DNA of 64,000 bases from Microthyrium microscopicum (lineage: Eukaryota > Ascomycota > Dothideomycetes > Microthyriales > Microthyriaceae), in NCBI GenBank assembly GCA_010405405.1, contig MU004233.1, forward strand, positions 1,962,539 to 2,026,538. Reading direction: 5' to 3'. Numbering within the stretch: position 1 is the first letter of the stretch; each line of letters begins with the position of its first letter. Below, one piece after another: positions 13,370 to 23,689 of this stretch. The notes below the pieces were generated by a model. It worked only from the letters and a program-made list of their open reading frames with translations. It did not search any database and was not told where the DNA came from. Both the position numbers and the translations under genes were made by a program.

Positions 13370-14368
13370 GACGGAAGATAGTTCTATGTTGCTTTCACTA
13401 TGGAGCCAATCAGTACATGATATTTACTTTCTAGAATGTCTTACAGACCTCGCTTTGTCTTATGCTATCTCGAGAACAAGTGGTTGTCCGTTACTAACAA
13501 CAGTTATAGAGCAAGTTAGTTGAGGGAAGCTGCGAAAATTGGACAAAACCACGAATAAATACACGGTCAAGCGTTCGGCAATGCTAACGTAGGGTACCAG
13601 TGATTGAAAGTGAGTCCTTGAGGAAAACAAAGTTTCGTGTTAGCTCAGGGGTACTGCATTACCATATATCATCTTCGATTCTTCTCAGTGATGCCGTAGC
13701 TCTGCATGCTCTGTATGCTGAAGAAGTCTCTTGGAGATTGATCTGTCTGAAAAGTCAACATCAGTTACGTTGGAAGCTTAAATCAAAGACCAGTTACATA
13801 TATTGGGTGGTCATATTTACTTGATGGTAACAAATTCGTCAATTGTCTGGTACCTAGTTGGCCTAGCTTGAATGGCTAAAATATCTATAACACCTAGAGC
13901 TCGTCCAAAAGACCTGGGCCAGTTGTTTTGGCAGCTCTATCCTTTTTACACTGTTTCAAAATCTTCATTCAATATTCAGCAGTGAGCCGGCTCAAAGTTG
14001 ATAGACACGAACCACGAAGTCGAGGAGTCAAGAATCCTGCATTCATCGGAATTGCACTATGCAACCTAACACGGATTACGCTACTCTACGTGATAGGAAA
14101 CCAAAGGTGGCATTGCAAAAAAGCTTTACATTATCAAAAGTAACAGCCAATGCTTGGAAGATTGGGACATGAATTTCTTTATTAGATGCCTAATAGTATG
14201 AGAAATGACTTAACTGTACTGCATGATTTGTGCTGATAGAACTGTATGAGATCAATCGTCAACAGGGGATGGAGAGATAGTAAACAAGAAAAGTAAGGAG
14301 AACTGCATTTACCTCAGTCGTTATGCGATATATACGAATTTTTGGGAATTTGTGCTCATTCAATATCC
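13370..14368. other. Intergenic region upstream of the membrane-protein gene
   Basis: This is a 1-kb stretch of ordinary composition holding the 5' region of the PTH11-like gene and the upstream side of the tRNA gene. Small open frames at 13161-13523 and 13600-13824 are shadows or chance. Nothing else is seen. Confidence 0.5.
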
Positions 14369-14490
14369 GCCTTGCTAGCTCAATCGGTAGAGCGTGAGAG
14401 TAAGCTAACTCGTTCCGTTCCAACACAACAAATCTAACCAGCTCATCAGCTCTTAATCTCAAGGTTGTGGGTTCGACCCCCACGTAGGGC
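14369..14490 (+). tRNA. tRNA-Lys (anticodon CTT) with a 50-nt insertion at 14400-14449
   Basis: The two parts 14369-14399 (31 nt) and 14450-14490 (41 nt) join into a 72-nt tRNA. It has a pairable acceptor stem (GCCTTGC with GTAGGGC, one G-U and one U-G pair), a D arm (A box TAGCTCAATCGG), anticodon stem TGAGA/TCTCA with loop CTCTTAA, and T arm with B box GGTTCGACCCC. The body is that of fungal tRNA-Lys(CTT). The insertion falls between nucleotides 31 and 32, at the end of the 5' anticodon-stem strand. Eukaryotic tRNA introns normally sit after nucleotide 37. The insertion begins GTAAG, contains CTAAC and ends CATCAG, so it looks like a small spliceosomal intron. The junction is unique, since sliding it by one base breaks the tRNA. 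The gene may be functional with an unusual intron, a disrupted copy, or the head of a SINE. Confidence 0.82.
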
Positions 14491-14497
14491 TGTCAAC

Positions 14498-14514
14498 TTT
14501 AGACTATGTCTAAA
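14498..14514 (+). other. Small perfect hairpin in the tRNA trailer
   Basis: TTTAGAC-TAT-GTCTAAA forms a 7-bp stem with a 3-nt loop, 8 nt after the tRNA. It lies between the tRNA 3' end and the first T-run, so a Pol III transcript would carry it. Confidence 0.6.
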
Positions 14515-14554
14515 CCACACATGCGGCTTCTTCAATGAAGCATTACTTGACCCA
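14515..14554 (+). repeat. 40-bp dispersed hairpin repeat, copy 2 (tRNA trailer)
   Basis: This is the inverted match of 12015-12054, with three differences, all transitions. A GCTTC / GAAGC stem around TTCAAT occupies 14526-14541. Position and hairpin make it part of the expected tRNA primary transcript. Confidence 0.7.
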
Positions 14555-14560
14555 TAGTTC

Positions 14561-14568
14561 TTTTTTTT
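14561..14568 (+). terminator. Likely RNA polymerase III terminator (T8)
   Basis: This is the first run of four or more T residues downstream of the tRNA, about 70 nt after its end. The trailer is long for a tRNA and contains both hairpins. Confidence 0.6.
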
Positions 14569-14569
14569 G

Positions 14570-15511
14570 CCTTTTCTTTCTTTGCCAACTCCCAACTGCC
14601 AGGTCCATATGGTATGAATGATTGTCATGAGCGCATCATTTTGGTAAAGATGACAAAAAGGAAGAATAGATAGACAGTAATTCATTATTTTTGGTGTAGA
14701 TATAGCTATTGTTTATGATTTGTGGGCAGAAGTCTTTGAGTAAGTACTCCCAAGATATATTAATTTAGGTACACGTTCAATTGTTGGTATCTGTTACCAG
14801 AACTTTGCTATTGTAGATTAGAGAAATGTTTTCATGATTGTATGATGGGTATGACTACTATGCTGCAGTTACTTGCACGGCGAATCTCATGCTACTCGAA
14901 GTTCAAAACCACCGCATATCACAGCCTTGAAATATTATATCACACAATATAAGGACACAAGATAATTAGGTTGAATTCTGAAAGTAAAGTCACTAGTCCT
15001 GTTTTCTGGCTTGTCCAACGATTTGCTACCGTTAGTGATAGTGTCTATAGTATAATAGTATCACTCTTTGACGTCAAGAGGCTGTTTGTCCCATTCGCAT
15101 TCTTTGAACAGATAGATAATGAATGCCCTTAATAAACATAAAGCACACCACAAGAACTAGAAAGTGATGATATGTATCTTAGTATGCGGAAGCATAATAC
15201 TTATTTTCCTAGTCTGTGACTGATTTGTTTTTGAGATATCAAATCAGGGGAGAGCACCAATATAAGCATACAGTTTGTGAAGTGGCAGTTCGAAGCATTT
15301 ATTAATGGAGACCCCAAGGTAACTACCTACCCTAGAGTAACCTATCCTACCTCTGACACCGGTTTTTGAATTACATCCGCCATCATCGTGGCTCAATCCA
15401 ACTCAGTGCAGTTCGAGTCATCTATGTACTCGACAATCCAACAAAGCTTTCCAGTCAAGGTCTACAATAGACCTCCGCAGCAACATGTTTCGTTCTTGAA
15501 ATTGAGTACTA
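14570..15511. other. Intergenic, no gene seen
   Basis: The region between the tRNA terminator and the 3' end of the F-box-like gene is moderately AT-rich. I find no RNA gene or coding frame with family resemblance. Confidence 0.5.
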
Positions 15512-17143
15512 TCAGTACACGTCCTCCTCAATGTCCTCATCCGTATGAAAGCCCTCATTAGTATCAATATCCTCATCTGTATCAATGTCCTCATCCGTAT
15601 CAATGTCCTCATCCGTAGGCCCTCGCTCTGGATCCCGTGCTGCCATCGCACCGCGCAAGTCCTCGTGCGCACGCTTGTTGGCGGATTTCAGCAAGCTGTC
15701 AAAGTCATCTCTTGATAGCGTTACATCCGACGTGATCTCAAACTGGCCAGTTCGTGCAAAGTGAGCTTTGACTCGATCGACCACATCCCAGGGATATTCT
15801 AGCTCGAGAATTTCGCTCGGTTCTAAGTGGCTCTCAATCAACCACCGTTCTGCCAATTCTTGGGTGGGCAAGCCATTGAGGCTTATGTTGATATGTCGCA
15901 AATTTGGTTGATTGAGCCGAGACAACGTTTTGATCCACCTGAATCATGTTAGTATGATGGCCTCGAGAGAAGGTGTCAGAGGTTGGCATATTGCATATGA
16001 CTATCCAATCCCCACTTACCATTCCGAGTCAAAGCTGTCTGCCAGTTCGAATTGTGGGCAAAAGTTCACAGTCAACGTATGGGTAAGCGGACCCACGATT
16101 GGCATCGATGGTGGATTTGCGGTAAGCAAGTCATTGATGAAGTCGTTGTGAAGTTGTATTTCCAGCAGCTTGGAAGATACTGTTACGGCCGGATGCATCA
16201 TATGCGCTGTGGGTGGATATAAATCGTTACCAATTGTTCCTTCTATCCACAAACTGTCGATCAAATCGAAATTGTCTCTTTCAGTAACTCCTGCTTCATC
16301 AACTCTGAAAGTTTCGACGGTAGACTTGAGTAACCCTGCAGTAGCTACAACAGTATCCCAATCATATAGAACACCAGTTCCAAAGTGCACGTATTTCAGC
16401 TGCATAGGGATAGTAAGCAGAGGAAAGAGGAATGTGGGGTGAATCGAAGCGACACGAAGACCGTCTTTTGTCCAGTGAAGATGTTGTAGCTTCGGCATGG
16501 AACCGAAGACGGCATTAAGCAGTTCTGAATGACCGGGAGTATCCAATGCCATGTAGGTATGTACTTCCAAGTACTTAACGCGACCTAATCGGCTTTTGAG
16601 ATCAGTGGATATGCGAGCGAGATCATCTTTGAGGTCATCTCGATTTCTTTCCGATATCTCCAAATGTACCGATTGGCAGAACTCCCAGGCATCATCAGGA
16701 ATGCTTGGGCGATTCGAGGGGTATGAATTTATGTCGGCAATGAGACTCAGGGCGAGATGATCCAGGGCAATTGGTGGAGCGTACGTGAGGTTGACATGAT
16801 AGAACAGCAACGGGCGAGCGATTTGCCAGATACGGTGACACACTTGGGTCAACAGTCGAACAGTTTCCAGTCTTGGTGGTTGAAATCCGCAGGGAAATTG
16901 TTCGCAGCAAGCGTATCTCACTACCTTGTCGAGTATCTCATTCGGTAATTTGAGCAGTGGAAAGGGAGTCCGGTCGGAATCGTCGTTTGAGCTTGTGGTA
17001 GCTAATTCGTTCGCTGGATACTCTCGCCAATGTAGTTGCTGTACGCCTTGAGCGTATTGACTGGAATTGAGACGAGGACCGGCTGTAAAGCCTGGGTATA
17101 GCGCGGTTCTAGAGACAGTCATATTAGCTCCACTATCTGCCAT
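15512..17143 (-). CDS. F-box-like domain protein with acidic repeat tail, 2 exons
   Basis: Exons 17143-16020 and 15938-15512 flank an 81-nt intron (GTAAGT...TTCAG) and encode 516 aa. An F-box-like helix pair starts around residue 60 (LLKLPNEILDKVVRYAC). It is followed by the Leu/His-rich region usual in fungal F-box proteins of the SCF type, which pick ubiquitination targets. Exon 2 continues the leucine-repeat-like pattern. The C-terminus is a run of DEDIDT hexapeptides made by an 18-bp tandem repeat at about 15560-15615. No substrate can be inferred. The start at MADSGANMTV is the first in-frame ATG. The next gene on the same strand ends 404 bp upstream. Confidence 0.78.
15555..15618 (-). 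repeat. 18-bp tandem coding repeat (DEDIDT)n
   Basis: About three near-identical copies of an 18-bp unit encode the acidic hexapeptide DEDIDT, with degenerate copies on both sides. The unit is a multiple of three, so copy-number change keeps the frame. Confidence 0.8.
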
Positions 17144-17546
17144 TCTCTTATGCTTGAGATTGCCTAAGCCCGTGAAGTTGATCTTGAAGCCAGCTGAAGG
17201 TAAGCCGAGTGTTGATATGGAGACTCTTAGTGAAAGTTGATGTGATGTGTGTGGGTGTAATCTGAAGTTGAGCTCTACCCCTTAGGCATATGGGTACATG
17301 GCTCCTGCCTTGGAATGTCGGGTCTGGTCAGAGCTGGGTCGTGCCTGCCTGAAGAATGAGCGTGAATGATAAATTGGGAAGGTAAGACCGGCAGCTTGCG
17401 CTTGCTAAGGTACATGTAGGTAGTCTCCTCTATGTTCTACAGTAGACTGATTTCTTGAGTATGTTGACAGCTTGAGGACATTGAAAGCACTTTTGGAACT
17501 CATTTCAATATTCACCCTCCGTTAGTATTTATATTCCATGCCACCA
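17144..17546. other. Promoter region of the F-box-like gene
   Basis: These 403 bp lie between the F-box-like start codon and the stop codon of the sterol reductase-like gene. No other feature is seen. Confidence 0.5.
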
Positions 17547-19112
17547 TCATCTTGTCTTCTGCTTCCTTTCAATGATATAATCCTTCCCTCTCCAAACCTT
17601 ATACAACCCATACAATCCCGGAAACACCCAAAACCCAACAACCTTCCCCTTAATCCCCTTCTTCTCCAGCTTCTTCGGCGGCTGCTTAATCTTATCAAAC
17701 ACACTCGGCAGACTCTTCGTCGCCCCAAACTTCTCCCGCAGCGCCTCATATGCCTCCCGATCATAAATGCTCCAAAACTCCTCCTCACTATAGAACATTT
17801 GCGCATACAACCACTTCACCCCATCACAGTCTCGTACTCTCTTCTCCAACTCTCGATTCGCACCCGTATAGTCCTTGCCTTTTGGTACCGCGCCCCATAC
17901 GCCTACGTTTAGTAGCGTGTCTGTGTCGGCGGGGAAATGCTTGATCTTGAGACCAGTTTCTTGGAAACGGAGGGGGCAGAGCCAGAGGGGGTAAATTCCT
18001 AGGTCGGAATGTAGATCTGCAAGGAAGCCTGGTGCGCGGGGGATGGGGACGGCGACGTCTTCGACTATGTAGAGTTGTTGCTGGTTGCTGACGTGTAAAG
18101 CATGGAACATTTCGCGGGTGTGCAGATACTTGTCCATTATGTAGCGTAGGGGCGCGATGAAAGGGAGCGAGAAGTAGGTGAAGCCAAAACGGCCGACCCA
18201 GAAACCTCCACGGTCGTAGCGGAAGAGGTAGTCGGTTAGTGGCACGTAGTCGATCGCCGGTTGGCGAAGATTGTCGGAATCACTGGAAGATGGTGATGGA
18301 GGGGAAGCTTTGGGGGTCGATTTGCTAGGCTTGGGAGGGTTGCTTATCATCTTTTCGGCATGGACGTAGAACCAGGGATCATGGCGGCGGGTAAATCTAG
18401 TTATCTGTTGCTTGTTGGTATGCGACTTATCAACCATGCGGCCGGTAATCACAGCGCCTTTTGTCGGAGAGTACATGATGGTGTCGAGGAAGTCATTAGA
18501 CGAGGTTGGACCACCTTCGCGGACTATTGTGCCAACCGCGTCGTCGAAGCTGGTGACGAGGTGATATCGTAGCTCCACATAATCCTCTGCTTTAACAAGT
18601 CTGATATCCAGCCGCGTAACGACTGCGATCGTGCCGAGTGTACCAGCCGCTGCCTTGAACAGTTCATCTTCCCGTCCAACTTCCCGGGGAGCACCATCCC
18701 CAAGGATGCACTCAATCCTCTCAACTGTAGCATCTACGAACCCATATTTGAAACTACTGCTTTCGCCTGCAGATCCAGCAAAAGCTCCGCCCACAGTAAT
18801 GCCCGGAAATTCCGGAACAACCGGCGGGACTAGCCCCTGTGCCAACGTGGCTTTAAGTAAAGCATCGAATGGTACATTAGGCTCTGCGGAAACAATGAGC
18901 TTTTCCTTGTCGATGGAAAGAATGTTCTTCAACTCCACCAAGGATACACTAGAATCCGCATGGCGGGTGCTGTCGGAACGAGTAGAGTTGGTAGATCCAT
19001 GGTATATACGAAACTGCTTCCCAGAGTCGTGGAATCCTTTGATCTGTTCAGATACGGCGAGAGTAAGACGAGAATGTTTGGCTATGGCATCTTGGTCGTT
19101 CATGGTCTTCAC
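17547..19112 (-). CDS. FAD-binding Delta(24)-sterol reductase-like protein (DHCR24/DIMINUTO family)
   Basis: This is a single-exon gene of 521 aa, close to the roughly 516 aa of animal DHCR24. The N-terminal half is a PCMH-type FAD-binding domain, with the PPVVPEFPGITVGGAFAGSA segment (about 95-115) followed by SSSFKYGFVDATV. The C-terminal half contains the family-typical WFYVHAEKM, a Pro/Ser-rich insert, then DYLFRYDRGGFWVGR and the MFYSEEEFW-type end. The family reduces the C24 double bond of sterols with FAD/NADPH. Since ergosterol keeps a C24-methyl chain, the fungal substrate is uncertain. A membrane role is likely by homology, but there is no strong N-terminal anchor. The start MKTMNDQD has an alternative ATG at codon 4. 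Confidence 0.88.
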   Translation of the reverse strand: MKTMNDQDAIAKHSRLTLAVSEQIKGFHDSGKQFRIYHGSTNSTRSDSTRHADSSVSLVELKNILSIDKEKLIVSAEPNVPFDALLKATLAQGLVPPVVPEFPGITVGGAFAGSAGESSSFKYGFVDATVERIECILGDGAPREVGREDELFKAAAGTLGTIAVVTRLDIRLVKAEDYVELRYHLVTSFDDAVGTIVREGGPTSSNDFLDTIMYSPTKGAVITGRMVDKSHTNKQQITRFTRRHDPWFYVHAEKMISNPPKPSKSTPKASPPSPSSSDSDNLRQPAIDYVPLTDYLFRYDRGGFWVGRFGFTYFSLPFIAPLRYIMDKYLHTREMFHALHVSNQQQLYIVEDVAVPIPRAPGFLADLHSDLGIYPLWLCPLRFQETGLKIKHFPADTDTLLNVGVWGAVPKGKDYTGANRELEKRVRDCDGVKWLYAQMFYSEEEFWSIYDREAYEALREKFGATKSLPSVFDKIKQPPKKLEKKGIKGKVVGFWVFPGLYGLYKVWRGKDYIIERKQKTR

Positions 19113-19704
19113 CGGATCTTGATCTAACGGCTAGTCAATGTGTAAGACAACTCCTGCGTGTCACGTTCCTAGCTCTTGATATGACAAAACAAAGATTAAA
19201 TAAAAGCAGGCATTGCGATAAACATGCGAAAGTATGTACAAGAAAAAGTGCAGATACGAAGAACGGTTTGGTAGTGACGAAGAGATCTGAAAAGATGGAG
19301 GAGGTTGGGTGGATCAACGACTAGCGCTGAAACAGAACTGCCCTATGGTATGTCAATGAATTTAGTATAAAATTGTGCCTTCTACTAGAAGACAAACAGT
19401 TGGGAAAGGTAAAGCTTAAGTAGCATTTAAAAATTGTTCTGGCGCCACGGAGTATCAAGCATTCAGATCGGGCGGCGCAAATAGAACATTGCTTCAACCG
19501 CCATAACCTTACCTAGTATGAAGCATCTCGGAATTGAAGAGAGTAAGATTTAATAGATACATATTTTACAGCTGTATCCAGCCAGAGAGAGTTCAATGTA
19601 CATTGATCCAACCTTCGTGGCTGATGCCTCCGTCTAGAGATGCATTTGACTGCCATGCAATGCATATAAGTGTGGTTGATATAATACAAGATTTCCAACT
19701 GCTA
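19113..19704. other. Intergenic, no gene seen
   Basis: These 592 bp hold the 5' region of the sterol reductase-like gene and the 3' region of the mS41 gene. No RNA gene or conserved frame is seen. Confidence 0.5.
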
Positions 19705-20499
19705 CTATGTCGCAGACTTTTGAGCCGCTGCCTCTTTGGCTGCCGCAGCTCTGGCATCCTTCCTCTCTTGAATTCTGCGCGTAGCCCGAACCTCCGCCTT
19801 CCGTCTCTCACCACCGTCAACCTTATGTCCCCTCCTAACCTCCCACAGCCCATCTCTCCACGCCAGCGTCGCCCTCGTCCCATCCTGTTGTGGCAGTGGC
19901 TCCAAATACCTTCCCTTCAGCGTCCGATGTTGCGGTCTCCACGTCACGCCATCGACCTTCTTCGCCTGCCCCAGCGGCACCGTTGGCAGCCTACTATCAT
20001 GCGGCACATTCACCGGAATCTCAAATTTGCCCGGCGTCCGTAGCAGCAGCGGGACTTGCTCATCAAAGCGATTCGTCTTGTCTGCGGGCGCATCAATCTG
20101 CACAACCTGGATGTGCCCGACACCATTGTGTACGTGGGCAAAGTCGCCGCCAATGCCATACACGCCTTGCCGGAAGCGCTCGCGCCACCAGCAGAGGTAT
20201 TTGCGCGCGCGCGGTGGCTCGATGCCTGCTTGGCGGAGGTCGTAGGAGGACATTTGAAAAAGGGAGTCCCAGGAGGGGATTTTGGACTCGTGCTCGGAGA
20301 GGTTGCGGCCGATGAGTTGGAGGAAGGTTTTGACGTCGGGGACGAATGGTGTGGGTGGTGGAACGGGGCGCGTGAGTAGACGGTTCTTGCCGCCGGAGAC
20401 GGATCGTCTACTTATCCATGATGTGGTGGTTTGTGATTTGAAGGAGAGGGTTCGGAGGGATTGGAGAGCGGTTTGGAAGGGGGAGATGGTGGTTGTCAT
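19705..20499 (-). CDS. FYV4: Mitochondrial small ribosomal subunit protein mS41 (Fyv4-like, IGR motif)
   Basis: This is an uninterrupted 264-aa frame. The basic, Ser/Thr-rich, acid-poor N-terminus (about 1-45) fits a mitochondrial presequence. The IGR domain runs from about 57 to 115 with FLQLIGR, then SWDSLFQMSSYDLRQAGI and a basic RKYLCWWRERFRQG stretch. This matches mS41 of the mitoribosome small subunit (yeast Fyv4). The rest is a fungal C-terminal extension ending in a basic, Ala-rich helix. It is divergently arranged with the Cdk7/Kin28 gene, with start codons 361 bp apart. Many antisense open frames overlap it because of its GC-rich codons, and none is credible. Confidence 0.9.
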   Translation of the reverse strand: MTTTISPFQTALQSLRTLSFKSQTTTSWISRRSVSGGKNRLLTRPVPPPTPFVPDVKTFLQLIGRNLSEHESKIPSWDSLFQMSSYDLRQAGIEPPRARKYLCWWRERFRQGVYGIGGDFAHVHNGVGHIQVVQIDAPADKTNRFDEQVPLLLRTPGKFEIPVNVPHDSRLPTVPLGQAKKVDGVTWRPQHRTLKGRYLEPLPQQDGTRATLAWRDGLWEVRRGHKVDGGERRKAEVRATRRIQERKDARAAAAKEAAAQKSAT

Positions 20500-20860
20500 C
20501 TGGTGGTATTAGTGGCGAGTTGAGCAGCACTTGACAATAGACTCACATCTCCTGAGTCATCGAGTATATTGGCGACGGTCAATGGTCTGAGTCTGGGGTT
20601 TAAGGTGGGTTGTTGAGATGGTGAGCAGTTCGTAGATTTTTTTGGAAATGGATCATATTGAAGCTCGAAGCGCCTGGTCCGTGCATAATTGCCATTCGCG
20701 ACTTCAGCAGTTCAGCTTCAATATTCAGTAACTTTTCGCATGAATTCTCCTATATCGAGTCGTGGACTATCAGAATCTTTTCATAAGTTCCTAGTCATAG
20801 TGAACCATCTCTCCGTCTCTCCAGAATCTTCATATCATCGTCCCCGCTGCAGTGGTCGCC
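20500..20860. promoter_or_regulatory. Shared divergent promoter of mS41 and Cdk7/Kin28
   Basis: The 361 bp between two divergent start codons must contain both promoters. I see no TATA box or other certain element. Confidence 0.55.
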
Positions 20861-22127
20861 ATGGCTGCATCACCTATAACCACTCGAACTACGAACGAAG
20901 AGAATAAATCCAAACCAGCTGCCACAAAGACCTTGACATTACAGTCAAAGCAGGATGTCAAGGAAGCGGCGCCAGCCATGGATTCCTCTGATGAGAATGA
21001 AGACGATGGAGACGATGAGGACGGAGGCGACCTGGCAGTACAGATGAATGATCAGGTACGCCACAGGTTCGTCAAGGGTAAGTAGCACGAAACGACATGT
21101 GCTAAGCAATGAAGACTAAAGAGAAGCAGGTAAGAAGCTTGGTGAGGGTACTTATGCGAACGTATACAAAGGCCACTACCGAGACGATCCTACGAAGCAA
21201 GTAGCCATAAAAAAGATCAAGTTCATTCCTGGCAACACCGATGGGCTAAGCATGGACGCGCTCCGCGAAATCAAATGCCTCCAAGAAGTACGGCATCCCA
21301 ACATTATCAACCTTATAGCCATATTCTCCACAAAAGACCAGAACATCAATCTCGTCCTAGAGCTCCTACCACTCGGTGATCTTGAAGTCCTGATCAAAGA
21401 TAAAACAAACACTTTTTACAACGTGGCGGATATCAAAGCGTGGATGGGCATGCTATGTCGAGCAGTTTGGTGGTGCCATGAGCACTTCATCCTTCATCGC
21501 GATATCAAACCCAACAATTTGTTGATTGCCGCAGATGGAACTGTCAAGCTCGCCGATTTTGGTCTTGCGCGATCGTTTGCTGATCCATTCGTCAAAATGA
21601 CACCCAATGTCATTACATCATGGTATCGTCCGCCAGAGCTCTTTTTGAACGCTAGACACTATTCCAGTGTTGTGGACATTTGGTCAGTTGGATGCGTATT
21701 CGCAGAGCTGGTCCTTCGAAATCCATTCATGGCTGGCGAGACGGATATACAACAACTCGAGAAGATATACGAGGCTCTAGGCCATCCAACCGAAGAAAAT
21801 TGGCCGGGTGTTACATCTCTACAGTATTACATGAAGCCAGAAGTTCCGATTGTACGCACAAAAGTCGACATCATGGGCTATTTCCCGTCGCTGGGAGTTG
21901 TCGGTACTGATCTTATCATGGGAATGTTTGCCCTCGACCCAAATAAACGCTTGACCGCAAAGCAAGTCCTACAGCACAGCTGGTGGACAGATTTACCGAA
22001 GCCGACAAAGACGGCATTACTTCCTCGTGCTGGCGGCGGTGAGAAGCAAGTTGGTGAAGATTTGAAGCGCAAAGGTGGCGAGCTTGACAAAGCTGCGCGG
22101 AAACTCGATTTCGCATCCATGAGATGA
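20861..22127 (+). CDS. KIN28: TFIIH cyclin-dependent kinase Cdk7/Kin28, 2 exons
   Basis: Exons 20861-21077 and 21130-22127 encode 404 aa. The chosen ATG has a strong fungal context (GCCATGG). The first 70 residues are an acidic leader (DSSDENEDDGDDEDGGD). The kinase has GEGTYANVY (77-85), VAIKK with the catalytic Lys at about 100, the ALREIK helix in place of PSTAIRE (116-121), HRDIKPNN with catalytic Asp at about 197, and DFGLAR at about 215. The T-loop is TPNVITSWYRPPELF, with PPE rather than APE. The segments GDLEVLIKD and HEHFILHRD are close to Cdk7. The family phosphorylates the RNA polymerase II C-terminal domain with cyclin H and Mat1 (Ccl1/Tfb3). The usual TRW of the T-loop reads TSW here. 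Confidence 0.9.
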
Positions 22128-23689
22128 GCACTGTGAAGTCTGACCGTGTTTGGCTTTGATAAGCTTAGACATCACTACATAATAGGGAGAGAACATGTTT
22201 TTCATGTTATTTTCTTGACATAAGTCAGATTCGCAGCGTTGCGATGGATCGTGGGATTGTCGCGCCCTGTCGCGATCTGACTTTAAACACCGGTCAGCTC
22301 TTGTCAGGGGTATGACAGCGAGATAGCGCAGTTCTTGCAGCCTCTGAACACTCTTGGCCCAAATAATCCCAAACGCGTTGATGGCAAAGTGTTGTCAAGG
22401 TTGGGCTGCTTATGAAGACACTGTGGGATTGCACCGTTGGCTTATGTCGCCAAGCAGGGCGCGCTGACAAAACGCTACGATGACTGACCACCAGATCAAA
22501 TCTGAATTGAAGAGAAAATGGACAGGCGTCCTGGTCCTGGTCCTTGCTGTGCATTTAACCATGGGGTTGTTGATTAGCCGCTGTCAAGCGATATGCATCG
22601 GATGCTGTTCTTGCTCGAAGCGACTGAATACGAATAAACATACGATATAGCTACAAATCTATTGCATTCTCCTTAAATTATGTCTGCTATCAACTGTAAC
22701 ACCACGGACTGAGCGAAATACTAAAATTAGGCCTATTTAAACGGCGCAGAGACGGCCTTATTCTTACCCCCATTCAATCTTTACATAGTGTATCATAGTA
22801 TGGAAAACATGGTAATATAAAAGTTCAACCAACGGTACAAAACTCCAATTCCAGTTGTTGAGTCCTTCCAATTTCTTGGGACCCGCCTCGTGCTGATGCC
22901 ACGCGACAAAGCTGCGCTAGGCTGCTCCCGCGGGTAAGTGAACCGCCGGTGAAACGTGGAACAATCTACATTCTCAACGGTCAGAGAGCTACCTAGGTAA
23001 GCTTTTCAGATTATCTGCAACTTCAATTTGTCCCGCCTTGAGGTTACATTATTTACATCATTATCATTAGTGGGGCTGGTTGGGTTGCTGCGCATTTGAT
23101 GCATCGGATGGGGAATGAAAATGCGTCAGGGCCCGTGTGGCAGTGCAATTGCGGGAGATCATCAGGTTTAAATCGGCATCGCCGTACTGTAAACATCAGA
23201 TCCGATCTCATGACAGGGTTAATATACAGGGGCATTGACACGAGGCGCAGTAAGCTTTCATATGTGGCATGACCTCACTCCGTTTTTGATGTAAACACAA
23301 AAGAGACAATCCAATGTCACTTGAAAGTCAATGGGGAACAGACTGGGAGAGAACTATGAAAGAATAAGGTAGTCTATACCATTAACATTTTCAGCAGAAG
23401 TATCAGAGTACTCAGTCGCTGGTACGTTCAGTCATGATCGTTCATCATGCTAAATAACAAGTGTTGCTTTGGAAAGTCATTACAGTAAAAGATTCAGAAT
23501 CTTCGCTCAAATATGCCGCTTCGCTAATTTGATGGGTCGTATATGCGAGTAAACCCACAAAGTCACCAGACTCTGTCATTATATGTACAGCCGTCATCCA
23601 ATGTCCAAGAGAATAAGAAGGGTATCCAACGTGTTGCCAAAAAGAGTTTCCATCCCAAAGAGTCGTGAATTATAAAGAAAGAATTTCGA
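22128..23689. other. Intergenic, no gene seen
   Basis: These 1.56 kb separate two convergent stop codons. Short frames on both strands lack resemblance to known families, and I find no tRNA or 5S-like sequence. It may hold long 3' UTRs or an unrecognised non-coding RNA. Confidence 0.45.

Noticed and set aside
14400-14410. Alternative tRNA reading with a canonical 37/38 intron and anticodon AAG (Leu)
   Set aside because: The body is tRNA-Lys and lacks the long variable arm of tRNA-Leu, while a full CTCTTAA loop is present directly before the 3' stem strand.
17538-17912. Pro/Leu/Arg-rich frames on plus over the sterol reductase-like gene (also 18631-19122)
   Set aside because: They overlap a strongly supported single-exon flavoprotein on the other strand and match no family.
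19890-20512. Several long plus-strand frames over the mS41 gene
   Set aside because: The IGR motif fixes the minus-strand frame; the others follow from GC-rich codons.
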